Source of the DNA: an uncultured Muribaculaceae bacterium
GTDB lineage: Bacteria > Bacteroidota > Bacteroidia > Bacteroidales > Muribaculaceae
DNA length: 64,000 nt
NCBI GenBank assembly: GCA_910587425.1
Contig: CAJUKU010000002.1
Location: 124,001 to 188,000, forward strand
Direction: 5' to 3'
Positions 17,047-25,699 of the stretch are shown piece by piece. Position numbers and translations under genes: made by a program. The first letter of the stretch is position 1. Each line of letters starts with the position of its first letter. The notes beneath the pieces were generated by a model, which was not told the DNA's origin, did no database searches, and saw only the letters and a program-made list of their open reading frames with translations.

Positions 17047-19707
17047 TTAATGCGTACGTCCGGCAGCGGCAGCCATAGCGCGCAGCCTGTGCGTGAAAGC
17101 TGTCGCAGCAAGCAGATCCTCGACCGTGAGGTGCATGCGGTAGTTCCAGTTGTTAGCCGGGTTTGCCGGATCATTGATCTGCTCCTCGCGTGGATCCGTA
17201 CGCCGCAGTCCGCCGTCGATCGACAGCCAGTCCTGCAACGGCAGCACACACAGCATAGAGGGCGACGCGAGGTGCGACGCCACGATACGGTCGCAGATCC
17301 ACGGCTCGGCATAGTAGGGAGCCTGTCCATGCAGACCCAACGCATTGTGGAAATAGCGGGCGGTGCGCTCGGTGTTCTCCTCCCACCATTGACGTATGCC
17401 CCCCATATCGTGCGTCGATGTGGTGCAAACGGAATAATAGGGGTATGCGGCGGGATCGCCGAACTCCCTGCCGTACTCCGACGGCATACGCTGCACCTTA
17501 AGCGACAATATCTCCAGTTCCTCCATAACCTCCGGCACGCATGGAGGAATCATACCGAGATCCTCGGCACAGCAGAGCATACCGGTAGAATCGATCAGCG
17601 GAGGCAGTTTCCACAGAGCCTTGCCGCGCCAGAAGTAATCAGAACGGTGATAATAGAAATCATCATACATGCGGCGGTATGCCTGCTGTTGCCCCTCGTC
17701 GAGAGCGGCGAAAGCGAAAGTCTCGCCTCCGCATATACGGGGATGATATCCGCCATCCGCCACCGGATCCGCGATGAAGAGCACATCGTCTATGATCCGC
17801 AGCAGTCCGTTGTAGATACGGTTGTTCGCGCCATCGTCGGCTATGCTGTTGAAATGGTCGGCTACACGGCGCTGTGTGGCGAACTCCTCACGCAGACGGT
17901 AGCGTCCCGGCTCGTCAGCCGGCAACAGGAACTCAGCCACGACACGTGGCGCCAGTTCGCCGAACAGCTCATCGAGCACCGCATCCGTGATATACGGCTC
18001 CGTCATGCGCCCGTCGAACAGGAAACCGAAGTCGAGCCGCATCTGCTCAGCCGTGAGTGGCAATGCGGGATAGAACACCCCCAGCAGACCATGGATAGCA
18101 TGGAGAGGGATCTGCCATATACGGAAGAAGCCGAGCACATGGTCAATCCTGTAGGCGTCGAAATACTCCGCCATCTTGCCAAGACGCGCTTTCCACCATC
18201 CGAAGCCGTCGCGCGACATCTCCTCCCAGTTATATGTCGGGAATCCCCAGTTCTGACCGAGGATCGCGAAGTCATCAGGCGGAGCGCCAGCCGAAGTGTT
18301 CAGGTTGAAGAGCTGCGGAGCCACCCAGGCATCAACACTCATACGTGATATGCCGATCGGTATATCACCCTTTATCGCTATACCGACCTCATGGCATGCC
18401 CGGCTCGCGGCGAGGAGCTGCTTGTGGAGGTGATACTGGGTGAATATATGGTAGCCAGCCTCCTGCCGACACTCCTCCTCAACGAGGCGGCGCACTCTAT
18501 CAGCATCATACAGTGCATACTCACCCCACTGCGCCATGTCGGCGGTGTGATGGCGGTCGCGGAGCAGACAGAACGCCGCGTATGGAATCAGCCAATGGCT
18601 GTTGTCAGCCACAAACCGCCGGCAATCAGCCGACGCCAACGTCTGCTCACCCTGCTCGGCGTATAGTTGCCGCATGTAGCGCTGCTTGAGGGCAAACACC
18701 CCCTCATAGTTGACAGCCGCAGCCATGTTCAGCTCACGCGCCTCAGCACGGTAGCGCTGCATAGCCTCCGCATCGGCGAGTGTACCCGCTGCATCCGGAC
18801 GCAGATACATAGGATTGAGAGCGAACGTCGATATTCCGTTGTAGGGATACGAATCATGCCATGTGCCGCTAACTGTGGTGTCGTTCACCGGCAGGATCTG
18901 GATCATGCTCATGCCGGCGCGCACAGCCCATTTAGCGAGCGTAGCTATATCGGCGAAATCACCGATACCCCAGTCCTCCTCCGTACGGATCGAGAACACC
19001 GGTATCGCCACCCCCGATCCGCGCCAAAGCGGCAGAGGGGTCACCAGGCGCTCAGCCTCGACGACAACCGCATCGGCATCAGGCAGTTCACCGGGATCGA
19101 TCACACGGTTATACCCTTTCTCCCACACAGCCTCACCTCCTGCCGAAGCACTGACAACGCACTTCCACTCCACGCGTTCGTGCGGCATCTCCATCGTTAT
19201 GCCGAACGCCACAGAGTTTAGCCGAGTCAGGCGCGGGGCGCGGTCGGCATTCCACTCTCCCAGCGGCTCGGATGAGCCGGCTATGGCAAGCGTCTGACCA
19301 TCCTCGACTCCCGGAGCCGGAACGATGAGCGTCAGCAGCCGGCAATCATGCCCCGCCGCTACGCTATGCGCGCACTCCGGAGCCTCGCCGCACCACAATC
19401 TGAAAGGGGTGGAATAGAACGGCGAAGATGCCGGGCGGTCATGCCACCGGTCAACAATCGCCACACTCCGTCGCGGCGGCAGCAGGAGATGTCGCGGAGC
19501 ACCCCACTCGGCACGCACCGAACCGTCGGCACGGCGCACCGTATATATATAGTCGATACTCTCTGTCGAATCCGGCAGCTCCACGGAGCCAGTCCAACGA
19601 CCGTCGCCTGTGTGGTGCATTTCCACGGAAGCGACCCCGCGTATATCGGCTGAAAGAGTCTCACCCCATACAGTGCGGTAATTTATATTGAATGTTACGG
19701 TGCGCAT
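17047..19707 (-). CDS. malQ: 4-alpha-glucanotransferase (GH77) with two N-terminal CBM20 domains
   Basis: Transfers maltooligosaccharide segments during starch and glycogen metabolism. I place the start at 19707 (MRTVTFNINYRTVWGE), giving 886 residues; the frame extends upstream into nrdJ without a good start. Two starch-binding modules come first (about 1-100 and 115-225; LAIAGSSEPLGEWNADRAPRL is typical CBM20). The GH77 barrel follows, with PVFSIRTEEDWGIGDFADI, AYRIDHVLGFFRIW (nucleophile Asp) and LCCAEDLGMIPP (acid/base Glu). This layout matches plant DPE2-like enzymes. It starts 13 bp after nrdJ, so it is probably co-transcribed with it. Confidence 0.93.
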   Translation of the reverse strand: MRTVTFNINYRTVWGETLSADIRGVASVEMHHTGDGRWTGSVELPDSTESIDYIYTVRRADGSVRAEWGAPRHLLLPPRRSVAIVDRWHDRPASSPFYSTPFRLWCGEAPECAHSVAAGHDCRLLTLIVPAPGVEDGQTLAIAGSSEPLGEWNADRAPRLTRLNSVAFGITMEMPHERVEWKCVVSASAGGEAVWEKGYNRVIDPGELPDADAVVVEAERLVTPLPLWRGSGVAIPVFSIRTEEDWGIGDFADIATLAKWAVRAGMSMIQILPVNDTTVSGTWHDSYPYNGISTFALNPMYLRPDAAGTLADAEAMQRYRAEARELNMAAAVNYEGVFALKQRYMRQLYAEQGEQTLASADCRRFVADNSHWLIPYAAFCLLRDRHHTADMAQWGEYALYDADRVRRLVEEECRQEAGYHIFTQYHLHKQLLAASRACHEVGIAIKGDIPIGISRMSVDAWVAPQLFNLNTSAGAPPDDFAILGQNWGFPTYNWEEMSRDGFGWWKARLGKMAEYFDAYRIDHVLGFFRIWQIPLHAIHGLLGVFYPALPLTAEQMRLDFGFLFDGRMTEPYITDAVLDELFGELAPRVVAEFLLPADEPGRYRLREEFATQRRVADHFNSIADDGANNRIYNGLLRIIDDVLFIADPVADGGYHPRICGGETFAFAALDEGQQQAYRRMYDDFYYHRSDYFWRGKALWKLPPLIDSTGMLCCAEDLGMIPPCVPEVMEELEILSLKVQRMPSEYGREFGDPAAYPYYSVCTTSTHDMGGIRQWWEENTERTARYFHNALGLHGQAPYYAEPWICDRIVASHLASPSMLCVLPLQDWLSIDGGLRRTDPREEQINDPANPANNWNYRMHLTVEDLLAATAFTHRLRAMAAAAGRTH

Positions 19708-19720
19708 ATCTTCTTTTTTA

Positions 19721-22264
19721 TCATCCACACTTGGAGGTACCGCAGGAGGTGCAGATAAGACATCCCTCCTGGTATACCAGGGTCTCATGTCCGCAATTCG
19801 GGCATTTCTGACCGCTTGCCGTAGTGCCGTTGGGCAGGTATTTCTTGAGCGCGCGCTCAACACCCATCTTCCAGGTGTTGATCGACTGGCTGTCAAGTTC
19901 CAGTCCGCCCACGAGCTTCAGCACCTGGTCGATAGGCATACCGTAGCGGAGCACACCCGAGATCAGCTTCGCATAGTTCCAGTATTCCGGATTGAACTTG
20001 TCGCTCAACCCCTCGATCGTGGTCTTGTAGCCACGCTTGTTGATAAACTGGAAGTCATAGCGCTTGTTGCCCTTTTCATCTATAGCCTTTATGATCTTGC
20101 CATGGTTGACAGACTTCGGGCAGAATATACCATCGTCATCATCCGCAAGACCGGTGAATATCTCATACGGTTTTCCGTCGAGCAGTCCCACGAACGCGAT
20201 CCATTTCTCCTTGTTGTTCTGGAAACGCACAACGTCAGCCTCAAGCTCGTTCGGGCGCTTACCCACATGTGGATACGGCACCTCAGCTACAGGGGTCTCC
20301 GATGATTTTTTCTTGTTCTCCAAAGCTACGAGCACACCTGCGCGGGAACCGTCGCGGTACACCGTGCATCCCTTGCAACCCACGCGCCATGCCTCGACAT
20401 ACAGGCGGTTGACGAGTTCCTCGCTTACGTCAGAAGGGAGGTTGATAGTCACCGAGATCGAGTGATCGACCCACTTCTGCACTCTGCCCTGCATACGCAC
20501 CTTCTCGAGCCAGTCGACATCGTTTGAGGTAGCCTTATAGTATGGCGAGCGTGCCACAAGCGCGTCAAGCTCCTCCTGCGTATAGTCATTCTTGACGGCG
20601 ATTCCGTTGGTCTCCATCCAGGTGACGAATTTCGGATGATATACGATATATTCCTCAAACGAGTCACCGTTCTCATCCACGAAATCCACGCGCACATCCG
20701 TATCGTTAGGATTCACCTTGCGGCGGCGCTTGTAGACCGGCAGGAACACCGGCTCGATGCCGGATGTGGTGCGTGTCATGAGGCTGGTTGTTCCGGTAGG
20801 TGCTATGGTAAGACACGCGATGTTGCGGCGTCCGTGGCGCTTCATATCCTCGTAGAGCTGCGGATCAGCCTCACGCAGACGCGCTATGTAGGGATTCCCC
20901 TCCTCGCGCTCCGAGGAGTACACCTCGAAAGCACCGCGCTGTGCGGCGAGCTCGACCGACGAGCGGTAGGCGGCAAGCGCCAGCTCGCGGTGGACACGCT
21001 CGGAGAAGTCGGTAGCATCCTGAGTGCCGTAGCGCAGACCGAGCGCGGCGAGCATATCGCCCTCACCGGTCGTGCCGACACCGGTGCGGCGTCCGCGCAG
21101 TGTCTTCTCACGTATCTTTTTCCAGAGATTCAGCTCGGTCTGTTTCACCTCAGCCGTCTCCGGATCAGAATCTATCTTCTCAATTATTGTATCGATCTTC
21201 TCAGCCTCAAGGTCGATGATGTCGTCCATGATACGCTGTGCCTTACCGACATGGCGGCGGAACAGGTCGAAATCAAACTCAGCCTTGTCAGTGAACGGAT
21301 TTTTTACATACGAGTAGAGATTTATCGCCAGCAGGCGGCAACTGTCGTACGGACAGAGCGGTATCTCGCCACAAGGATTGGTCGATATAGTCTGGAAACC
21401 GAGATCGGCATAGCAGTCGGGCACAGATTCACGTGTGATCGTATCCCAGAAAAGCACTCCCGGCTCTGCCGACTTCCAGGCATTGTGCACGATCTTCCCC
21501 CACAGCTCAGCGGCATTAACCTCCTTGACCACCTCCGGCTCGGCAGCATCTGTTGGAAACTGCTGACGGTATGTGCTGCGGTTTACCGCCGCTTCCATGA
21601 AAGCGTCGTCGATGCGCACCGACACATTCGCGCCGGTAACCTTACCCTCGGTCATCTTGGCGTCGATAAACGCCTCCGAATCAGGATGCTTGATACTTAC
21701 GGTGAGCATCAGCGCACCGCGTCTGCCATCCTGCGCAACCTCACGTGTTGAGTTGGAGTAACGCTCCATGAACGGTACAAGACCCGTAGAGGTCAGCGCC
21801 GAGTTCTTGACCGGGGTTCCTTTCGGGCGGATATGGGTCAGGTCATGACCTACACCTCCACGGCGCTTCATCAGCTGCACCTGCTCCTCGTCGATCTTGA
21901 TCACGCCGCCGTAAGAGTCCGGCTTGCCGTCGATGCCGATCACGAAGCAGTTTGACAGGGATGCCACCTGATAGTGGTTGCCGATACCGGTCATGGGGCT
22001 GCCCTGCGGCACGATGTAGCGGAAGCCGTCGAGCAGACCGAACACTTCCGTCTCGTCCATAGGCTCCGGATAGTTGCTCTCCACACGCGCGATCTCCGAG
22101 GCAAGACGCCGGTGCATGTCGGCTGGGCTCTCCTCATAGATATTGCCATACGAATCCTTCAGGGCATATTTACTAACCCACACACGGGCGGCGAGCTCAT
22201 CGCCACCGAAATATTCAAGCGACGCCTTGTAAGCGTCATCATACGTATATGTTGTCTTTTCCAT
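19721..22264 (-). CDS. nrdJ: Adenosylcobalamin-dependent (class II) ribonucleoside-diphosphate reductase
   Basis: Makes deoxyribonucleotides using a B12-derived radical, independent of oxygen. The 847-residue protein has SLSNCFVIG (Cys106, first redox cysteine), NPCGEIPLCPYDSC (296-309, with the radical-site motif CGE) and APTGTTSLMTRTTSGIEPVF. The C-terminal Cys-rich module CPNCGHETLVYQEGCLICTSCGTSKCG is typical of class II enzymes. The ATP-cone is absent or reduced. It has a promoter and a leader of about 125 nt with direct repeats. I found no cobalamin riboswitch. The downstream gene malQ follows after 13 bp. Confidence 0.95.
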   Translation of the reverse strand: MEKTTYTYDDAYKASLEYFGGDELAARVWVSKYALKDSYGNIYEESPADMHRRLASEIARVESNYPEPMDETEVFGLLDGFRYIVPQGSPMTGIGNHYQVASLSNCFVIGIDGKPDSYGGVIKIDEEQVQLMKRRGGVGHDLTHIRPKGTPVKNSALTSTGLVPFMERYSNSTREVAQDGRRGALMLTVSIKHPDSEAFIDAKMTEGKVTGANVSVRIDDAFMEAAVNRSTYRQQFPTDAAEPEVVKEVNAAELWGKIVHNAWKSAEPGVLFWDTITRESVPDCYADLGFQTISTNPCGEIPLCPYDSCRLLAINLYSYVKNPFTDKAEFDFDLFRRHVGKAQRIMDDIIDLEAEKIDTIIEKIDSDPETAEVKQTELNLWKKIREKTLRGRRTGVGTTGEGDMLAALGLRYGTQDATDFSERVHRELALAAYRSSVELAAQRGAFEVYSSEREEGNPYIARLREADPQLYEDMKRHGRRNIACLTIAPTGTTSLMTRTTSGIEPVFLPVYKRRRKVNPNDTDVRVDFVDENGDSFEEYIVYHPKFVTWMETNGIAVKNDYTQEELDALVARSPYYKATSNDVDWLEKVRMQGRVQKWVDHSISVTINLPSDVSEELVNRLYVEAWRVGCKGCTVYRDGSRAGVLVALENKKKSSETPVAEVPYPHVGKRPNELEADVVRFQNNKEKWIAFVGLLDGKPYEIFTGLADDDDGIFCPKSVNHGKIIKAIDEKGNKRYDFQFINKRGYKTTIEGLSDKFNPEYWNYAKLISGVLRYGMPIDQVLKLVGGLELDSQSINTWKMGVERALKKYLPNGTTASGQKCPNCGHETLVYQEGCLICTSCGTSKCG

Positions 22265-22282
22265 CGATATTAAGAGTCGGTG

Positions 22283-22371
22283 TAATGATCGGTTGATATA
22301 CTGATTTATGGTTGATTGCTGTTCTGATATAATGATTGGTTGATAGATTGGTGCAATGATCTGCCGATATA
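22283..22371 (-). repeat. Triple degenerate direct repeat in the nrdJ leader
   Basis: Plus-strand unit TAATGAT(C/T)GGTTGATA occurs at 22283-22298 and 22330-22345 with one mismatch, and a weaker copy (CAATGATCTGCCGATATA) at 22354-22371. All lie between the predicted promoter and the nrdJ start codon, hence in the mRNA leader. Confidence 0.7.
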
Positions 22372-22394
22372 TACATTTCTGTAATTTGAGGGTG

Positions 22395-22425
22395 CAAAGT
22401 TTACAAAAATCGGCAACTTTTCAAA
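22395..22425 (-). promoter_or_regulatory. Predicted nrdJ promoter
   Basis: Minus strand: TTTG (22425-22422), 19 bp, AAACTTTG (22402-22395), one mismatch from TAnnTTTG. The implied transcript starts near 22390. Confidence 0.55.
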
Positions 22426-22512
22426 ATATCCGACGCACCAAATTGCACAGATGTTAATAAGTTGCACCCGTTGACGGCACCATAGCCAGATCTGAATGGG
22501 ATTGTTGAAAAT

Positions 22513-22554
22513 AAAAAAAACGCCACGCTACGATGACCGATCTATAGTGTGGCG
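22513..22554 (-). terminator. Strong minus-strand terminator with no obvious gene upstream of it
   Basis: A 10-bp stem (22521-22530 with 22545-22554, one G-U pair) is followed on the minus strand by eight T residues (AAAAAAAA at 22513-22520 on plus). There is no U-run on the plus side. No minus-strand protein gene lies between it and 23320. Confidence 0.85.
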
Positions 22555-22634
22555 GTTGCGGCGCTCCCGGCGCCCTCCATTGCTTCCTGCCGAGGAGACG
22601 AGGAGCAGCAAATGGGTTCGGACACTTATGGGAT

Positions 22635-22661
22635 AGGGCTAATAAGGCGAATAGGGCGAAT
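22635..22661 (+). repeat. 9-bp tandem repeat, three copies, intergenic
   Basis: AGGGCTAAT, AAGGCGAAT, AGGGCGAAT in a row. An almost identical triplet is at 60078-60104. It is non-coding at both places. Confidence 0.85.
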
Positions 22662-22774
22662 AAACGAGGGTGGGAACCTTTGCGGGGGTATGCTTGTTAG
22701 AAAGATATATACCAATCCCGGCATCCTCCCGACAGTCACAGGTCGGGGCGGCTGTCATTTCAACTGAATTACTT

Positions 22775-22951
22775 ATGAGCGACAAAGATTACAAAAAAAG
22801 CCGTGTGAACATGTGGCTTGTCATAGGAGCACTCGTACTGATAGCGCTTCTTATAGTATGGCTTACCATAGCCGATCTATGGGGTGATACCGACGTTGCC
22901 GCCGGTGCACCGGTATTCATCACACCACTCACAAACCTGCTGCCGTTATGA
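22775..22951 (+). CDS. 58-residue single-pass membrane protein
   Basis: Starting at MSDKDYKKSRVNM (22775) gives 58 residues with one strong transmembrane helix (WLVIGALVLIALLIVWLTIADLW). The frame extends upstream to 22670, but that part is unlike a protein and falls in the repeat-rich spacer. The stop overlaps the start of the GlsB-like gene (ATGA), which is good evidence that it is a real translated gene. Function unknown; probably a partner of the stress-type membrane protein downstream. Confidence 0.7.
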   Translation: MSDKDYKKSRVNMWLVIGALVLIALLIVWLTIADLWGDTDVAAGAPVFITPLTNLLPL

Positions 22952-23238
22952 TCACCGCATCGATAGGACTGACCAACTGGCTTGTCTGGGCGCTGATAGG
23001 AATCATCGGCGGATATATGGCAGGCAGACTGCTAACTTCGGGCGGCGCCGCGCTATGGCTACGCGTGATCATCGGCATACTCGCCGCGATAGGTGGCGGA
23101 TATGCGTTCATGGCTTGGTTCGGCAACAATGACTACGGACAGACAATAGCACTCGTCGGCGCGGTAGCCGTGTGCGGCATTGTGCTCTGGCTGCTGAGTG
23201 TCATTTTCAAGCGCCCGTCTGACAGCGACGACGAATAA
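22948..23238 (+). CDS. GlsB/YeaQ/YmgE-like stress-response membrane protein
   Basis: 96 residues with three hydrophobic helices rich in Gly (WLVWALIGIIGGYMAGRLL, WLRVIIGILAAIGGGYAFMAW, LVGAVAVCGIVLWLLSVIF) and a charged tail, as in transglycosylase-associated/GlsB proteins. The family is stress-induced in several bacteria; its molecular role is unclear. It is translationally coupled to the 58-residue protein by a 4-bp overlap. It converges with rplS across a strong hairpin. Confidence 0.8.
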   Translation: MITASIGLTNWLVWALIGIIGGYMAGRLLTSGGAALWLRVIIGILAAIGGGYAFMAWFGNNDYGQTIALVGAVAVCGIVLWLLSVIFKRPSDSDDE

Positions 23239-23250
23239 ACGACCATACAG

Positions 23251-23297
23251 AAAAAATAACACGAGGCGGTGTGTCGGATGACACACCGCCTCGTGTT
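23251..23297 (-). terminator. Terminator of rplS (perfect 17-bp stem)
   Basis: A perfect 17-bp stem (23258-23274 with 23281-23297; core GGCGGTGTGT/ACACACCGCC), a 6-nt loop, and on the minus strand ATTTTTT directly after. The plus-strand side has no U-run. Confidence 0.93.
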
Positions 23298-23319
23298 ATA
23301 GCGTTGCAGTAACGCCTGC

Positions 23320-23676
23320 TTACTTGTTGATCACGCGGCGCTCCTTGATACGAGCCTTCTTGCCGGTGAGTTTGCGCAGGTAGTAAAGTTTCGCACGGCG
23401 AACCTTACCATACTTGTTGACTGTGATCGAGTCGATGAAAGGCGATTCGATGGGGAAGATACGCTCTACACCGATATTGTCGCTCATCTTGCGAACGGTG
23501 AAGCGCTTTTTGTCGCCTTCGCCCGAAATGCGGATAACCACACCACGGTACTGCTGGATACGCTCCTTGTTACCCTCTTTGATGCGGTAGGCTACGGTGA
23601 TGGTGTCACCGGGACCAAATTCGGGATGTTGCTTGCCGCAGGCATAAGCCTCTTCGACAACTTTAATCAGATCCAT
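23320..23676 (-). CDS. rplS: 50S ribosomal protein L19
   Basis: 118 residues of the L19 fold, which lies at the 30S-50S interface. DLIKVVEEAYACGKQHPEFGPGDTITVAYRIKEGNKERIQQYRGVVIRISGEGDKKRFTVRKMSDNIGVERIFPIESPFIDSITVNKYGKVRRAKLYYLRKLTGKKARIKE matches L19 from end to end. It is a single gene with a strong promoter, a leader of about 80 nt and a perfect terminator. Confidence 0.97.
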   Translation of the reverse strand: MDLIKVVEEAYACGKQHPEFGPGDTITVAYRIKEGNKERIQQYRGVVIRISGEGDKKRFTVRKMSDNIGVERIFPIESPFIDSITVNKYGKVRRAKLYYLRKLTGKKARIKERRVINK

Positions 23677-23760
23677 TTTTCTCTAAATTAAAATGTTAAC
23701 ATTCAACACGCAATATAGCCAAGCTGCTTCGTCTTGCCAGAGATTGCGGCTTTTCGGGCG

Positions 23761-23791
23761 CAAAGTTACACATTTTATCGCACTCACACAA
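23761..23791 (-). promoter_or_regulatory. rplS promoter
   Basis: Minus strand: TTG (23791-23789), 20 bp, TAACTTTG (23768-23761). The leader of about 80 nt could hold autoregulatory structure, but I could not identify one. Confidence 0.75.
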
Positions 23792-23850
23792 CATTTTCTG
23801 CCCTGCCGGCATATTTTTCTCACACCGTTCAGCCCGGCATATAAAGTTTT

Positions 23851-23881
23851 TTTGCCGCGTGGAGTATTTTCATTAACTTTG
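23851..23881 (+). promoter_or_regulatory. lysS promoter
   Basis: TTTG (23851-23854), 19 bp, TAACTTTG (23874-23881): an exact Bacteroidetes consensus. The lysS ATG is 24 bases beyond the box. Confidence 0.85.
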
Positions 23882-23904
23882 CCGTTAATATTAAGGTATA
23901 AAAA

Positions 23905-25668
23905 ATGGCAACAAACATACTCGAACTTAGCGAGCAGGAAATCGTACGCCGAAACTCGCTTGCCGAGATGCGGGCACTCGGAATTGAGCCTTATCCCGCA
24001 GCAGAATATAAAGTGACGGCACACACCGCCGAAATACTCGATACATTCACCGATGACGCCCCACGCCGTGAGGTGACCGTAGCCGGACGACTCATGAGCC
24101 GACGGGTAATGGGAAAGGCTACATTCATCGAACTGCAGGACTCCGAGGGGAGAATACAGGTCTACATAAGCCGCGACGACATCTGTCCCGGAGAAGACAA
24201 GACATTCTACAACAGCGTGATCAAGAAGCTCCTCGACATAGGAGACTTCATCGGCGTGGAGGGATACGTTTTCCGCACGCAGATGGGGGAGATCACCATA
24301 CACGCCGAACGCATCACCGTGCTCGGCAAATCACTGCGTCCGCTGCCTATCGTGAAGGTAAAGGATGGCGTGACATACGATGCGTTTGATGATCCGGAGA
24401 TGCGCTACCGCCGCCGCTATGTGGATCTCGTGGTCAATGAAAAGGTGCGCGAGATTTTCCAGAAGCGCACACGCGTGTACAACTCCATGCGTGAGTTCTT
24501 CAACTCCCACGGCTACATGGAGGTGGAGACACCGATACTCCAGTCAATACCCGGAGGAGCTTCCGCACGCCCGTTCATCACGCACCACAATGCACTCAAC
24601 ATACCTCTATATCTCCGTATAGCCGACGAGCTCTACCTCAAGCGCCTGATCGTAGGCGGATTCGAGGGTGTCTACGAGTTCTCCAAGAACTTCCGCAACG
24701 AGGGTATGGACCGTACGCACAACCCGGAGTTCACCTGCATGGAGATCTACGTGGCTTACAAGGACTACAACTGGATGATGGACTTCACGGAGCGGATGCT
24801 CGAAAAGATCTGCCTCGACGTGAACGGCACCACCGATGTGCAGGTGGGAGATAACATCATAAGCTTCAAGGCTCCTTTCCGCCGCCTCACCATGACCGAC
24901 GCCATACGCGAACGCACAGGCATAGACATTACCGGCATGACCGAGGAGCAGCTGCGCGACGCCGCCCGCTCACAAGGCATCGAGGTCGACGATACCATGG
25001 GTAAAGGAAAGCTCATCGACGAGATTTTCGGCGAATGCTGCGAGGGCACATTCATACAGCCCACATTCATCATCGACTATCCGATAGAGATGTCGCCGCT
25101 CACAAAGCGTCACCGTAACAATCCGGAACTCACAGAGCGCTTCGAGCTGATGGTCAACGGCAAGGAGCTCGCCAACGCATACTCGGAGCTGAACGACCCG
25201 ATCGACCAGTATGAGCGCTTCGTGGATCAGATGCACCTCAGCGAGAAAGGTGACGACGAGGCTATGATCATAGACCACGACTTCATCCGCGCCCTGGAGT
25301 ATGGTATGCCCCCGACATCAGGCATGGGCATCGGCATGGACCGTCTGGTGATGCTCATGACCGGGCAGACCGCCATACAGGAGGTGCTGTTCTTTCCTCA
25401 GATGCGCCCCGAGAAGAAAGCGCGCCGCTCGACAGAAGCGGAGTGGGCGGCAGCAGGCGTCCCCTCAGAATGGATCGCACCCCTCGCCAAGCTCGGCGTG
25501 CTCACCACGCAGCAGCTCGCCGCCACGGCATCGGCAGGAAAACTTCAGCAGGATCTCTGCGGACTCAACAAGAAATTCAAGCTCGAGCTGACAAACCCCA
25601 CAGCCGACGCTGTGAAGGAATGGATCGCCGCAGCTGCCGCTCAGACAGCTACCGACGACGCCGAGTAA
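23905..25668 (+). CDS. lysS: Lysyl-tRNA synthetase, class II
   Basis: Charges tRNA-Lys. The 587-residue protein has an N-terminal OB-fold anticodon-binding domain (VAGRLMSRRVMGKATFIELQDSEGRIQVYI), motif 2 NFRNEGMDRTHNPEFTCMEIYVAYKDY and motif 3 GMGIGMDRLVMLMTG. About 80 residues follow motif 3 (LAKLGVLTTQQLAATASAGKLQQDLCGLNKKF), a helix-hairpin-like extension also seen in Bacteroidetes LysS, which makes it longer than the E. coli enzyme. It heads a conserved lysS-gpsA-pgi unit, with 31 bp to gpsA. Confidence 0.96.
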   Translation: MATNILELSEQEIVRRNSLAEMRALGIEPYPAAEYKVTAHTAEILDTFTDDAPRREVTVAGRLMSRRVMGKATFIELQDSEGRIQVYISRDDICPGEDKTFYNSVIKKLLDIGDFIGVEGYVFRTQMGEITIHAERITVLGKSLRPLPIVKVKDGVTYDAFDDPEMRYRRRYVDLVVNEKVREIFQKRTRVYNSMREFFNSHGYMEVETPILQSIPGGASARPFITHHNALNIPLYLRIADELYLKRLIVGGFEGVYEFSKNFRNEGMDRTHNPEFTCMEIYVAYKDYNWMMDFTERMLEKICLDVNGTTDVQVGDNIISFKAPFRRLTMTDAIRERTGIDITGMTEEQLRDAARSQGIEVDDTMGKGKLIDEIFGECCEGTFIQPTFIIDYPIEMSPLTKRHRNNPELTERFELMVNGKELANAYSELNDPIDQYERFVDQMHLSEKGDDEAMIIDHDFIRALEYGMPPTSGMGIGMDRLVMLMTGQTAIQEVLFFPQMRPEKKARRSTEAEWAAAGVPSEWIAPLAKLGVLTTQQLAATASAGKLQQDLCGLNKKFKLELTNPTADAVKEWIAAAAAQTATDDAE

Positions 25669-25699
25669 ACCATACCATGAACAGAAACGTTACTCCCGT

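Larger units (their letters stand above)
22513..22740 (-). ncRNA. Candidate structured small RNA ending at the orphan terminator
   Basis: The minus strand between about 22740 and 22555 contains several hairpins: CCCGAC/GTCGGG near 22729-22712, a bulged stem CCATT-GCT/AGC-AATGG around 22609-22570, and GGCGC/GCGCC near 22578-22563. It ends in the terminator at 22513-22554. A poor -7 match (TATCTTTC, one mismatch) lies near 22705. It does not match the 4.5S, 6S, tmRNA or RNase P signatures I know. The 5' end is a guess, and whether it is transcribed is unproven. Confidence 0.3.

Noticed and set aside
17050..18348. Open frame of about 430 codons on the plus strand
   Set aside because: It is antisense to the GH77 domain of malQ and has no domain signature or promoter.
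22265..22420. Cobalamin riboswitch before the B12-dependent nrdJ
   Set aside because: I looked for the B12 box and the conserved core; neither is present, and the leader of about 125 nt is too short.
22555..22620. 4.5S signal-recognition RNA
   Set aside because: GGCAGGAAGCAATGG resembles part of the apical motif, but the full symmetric loop (CAGG/AGCAG with a GGAA tetraloop) is not formed.
22549..22767. Plus-strand open frame of 72 codons
   Set aside because: It is composed of the spacer hairpins and the 9-bp repeat, has no protein-like character and ends just before the real small gene at 22775.
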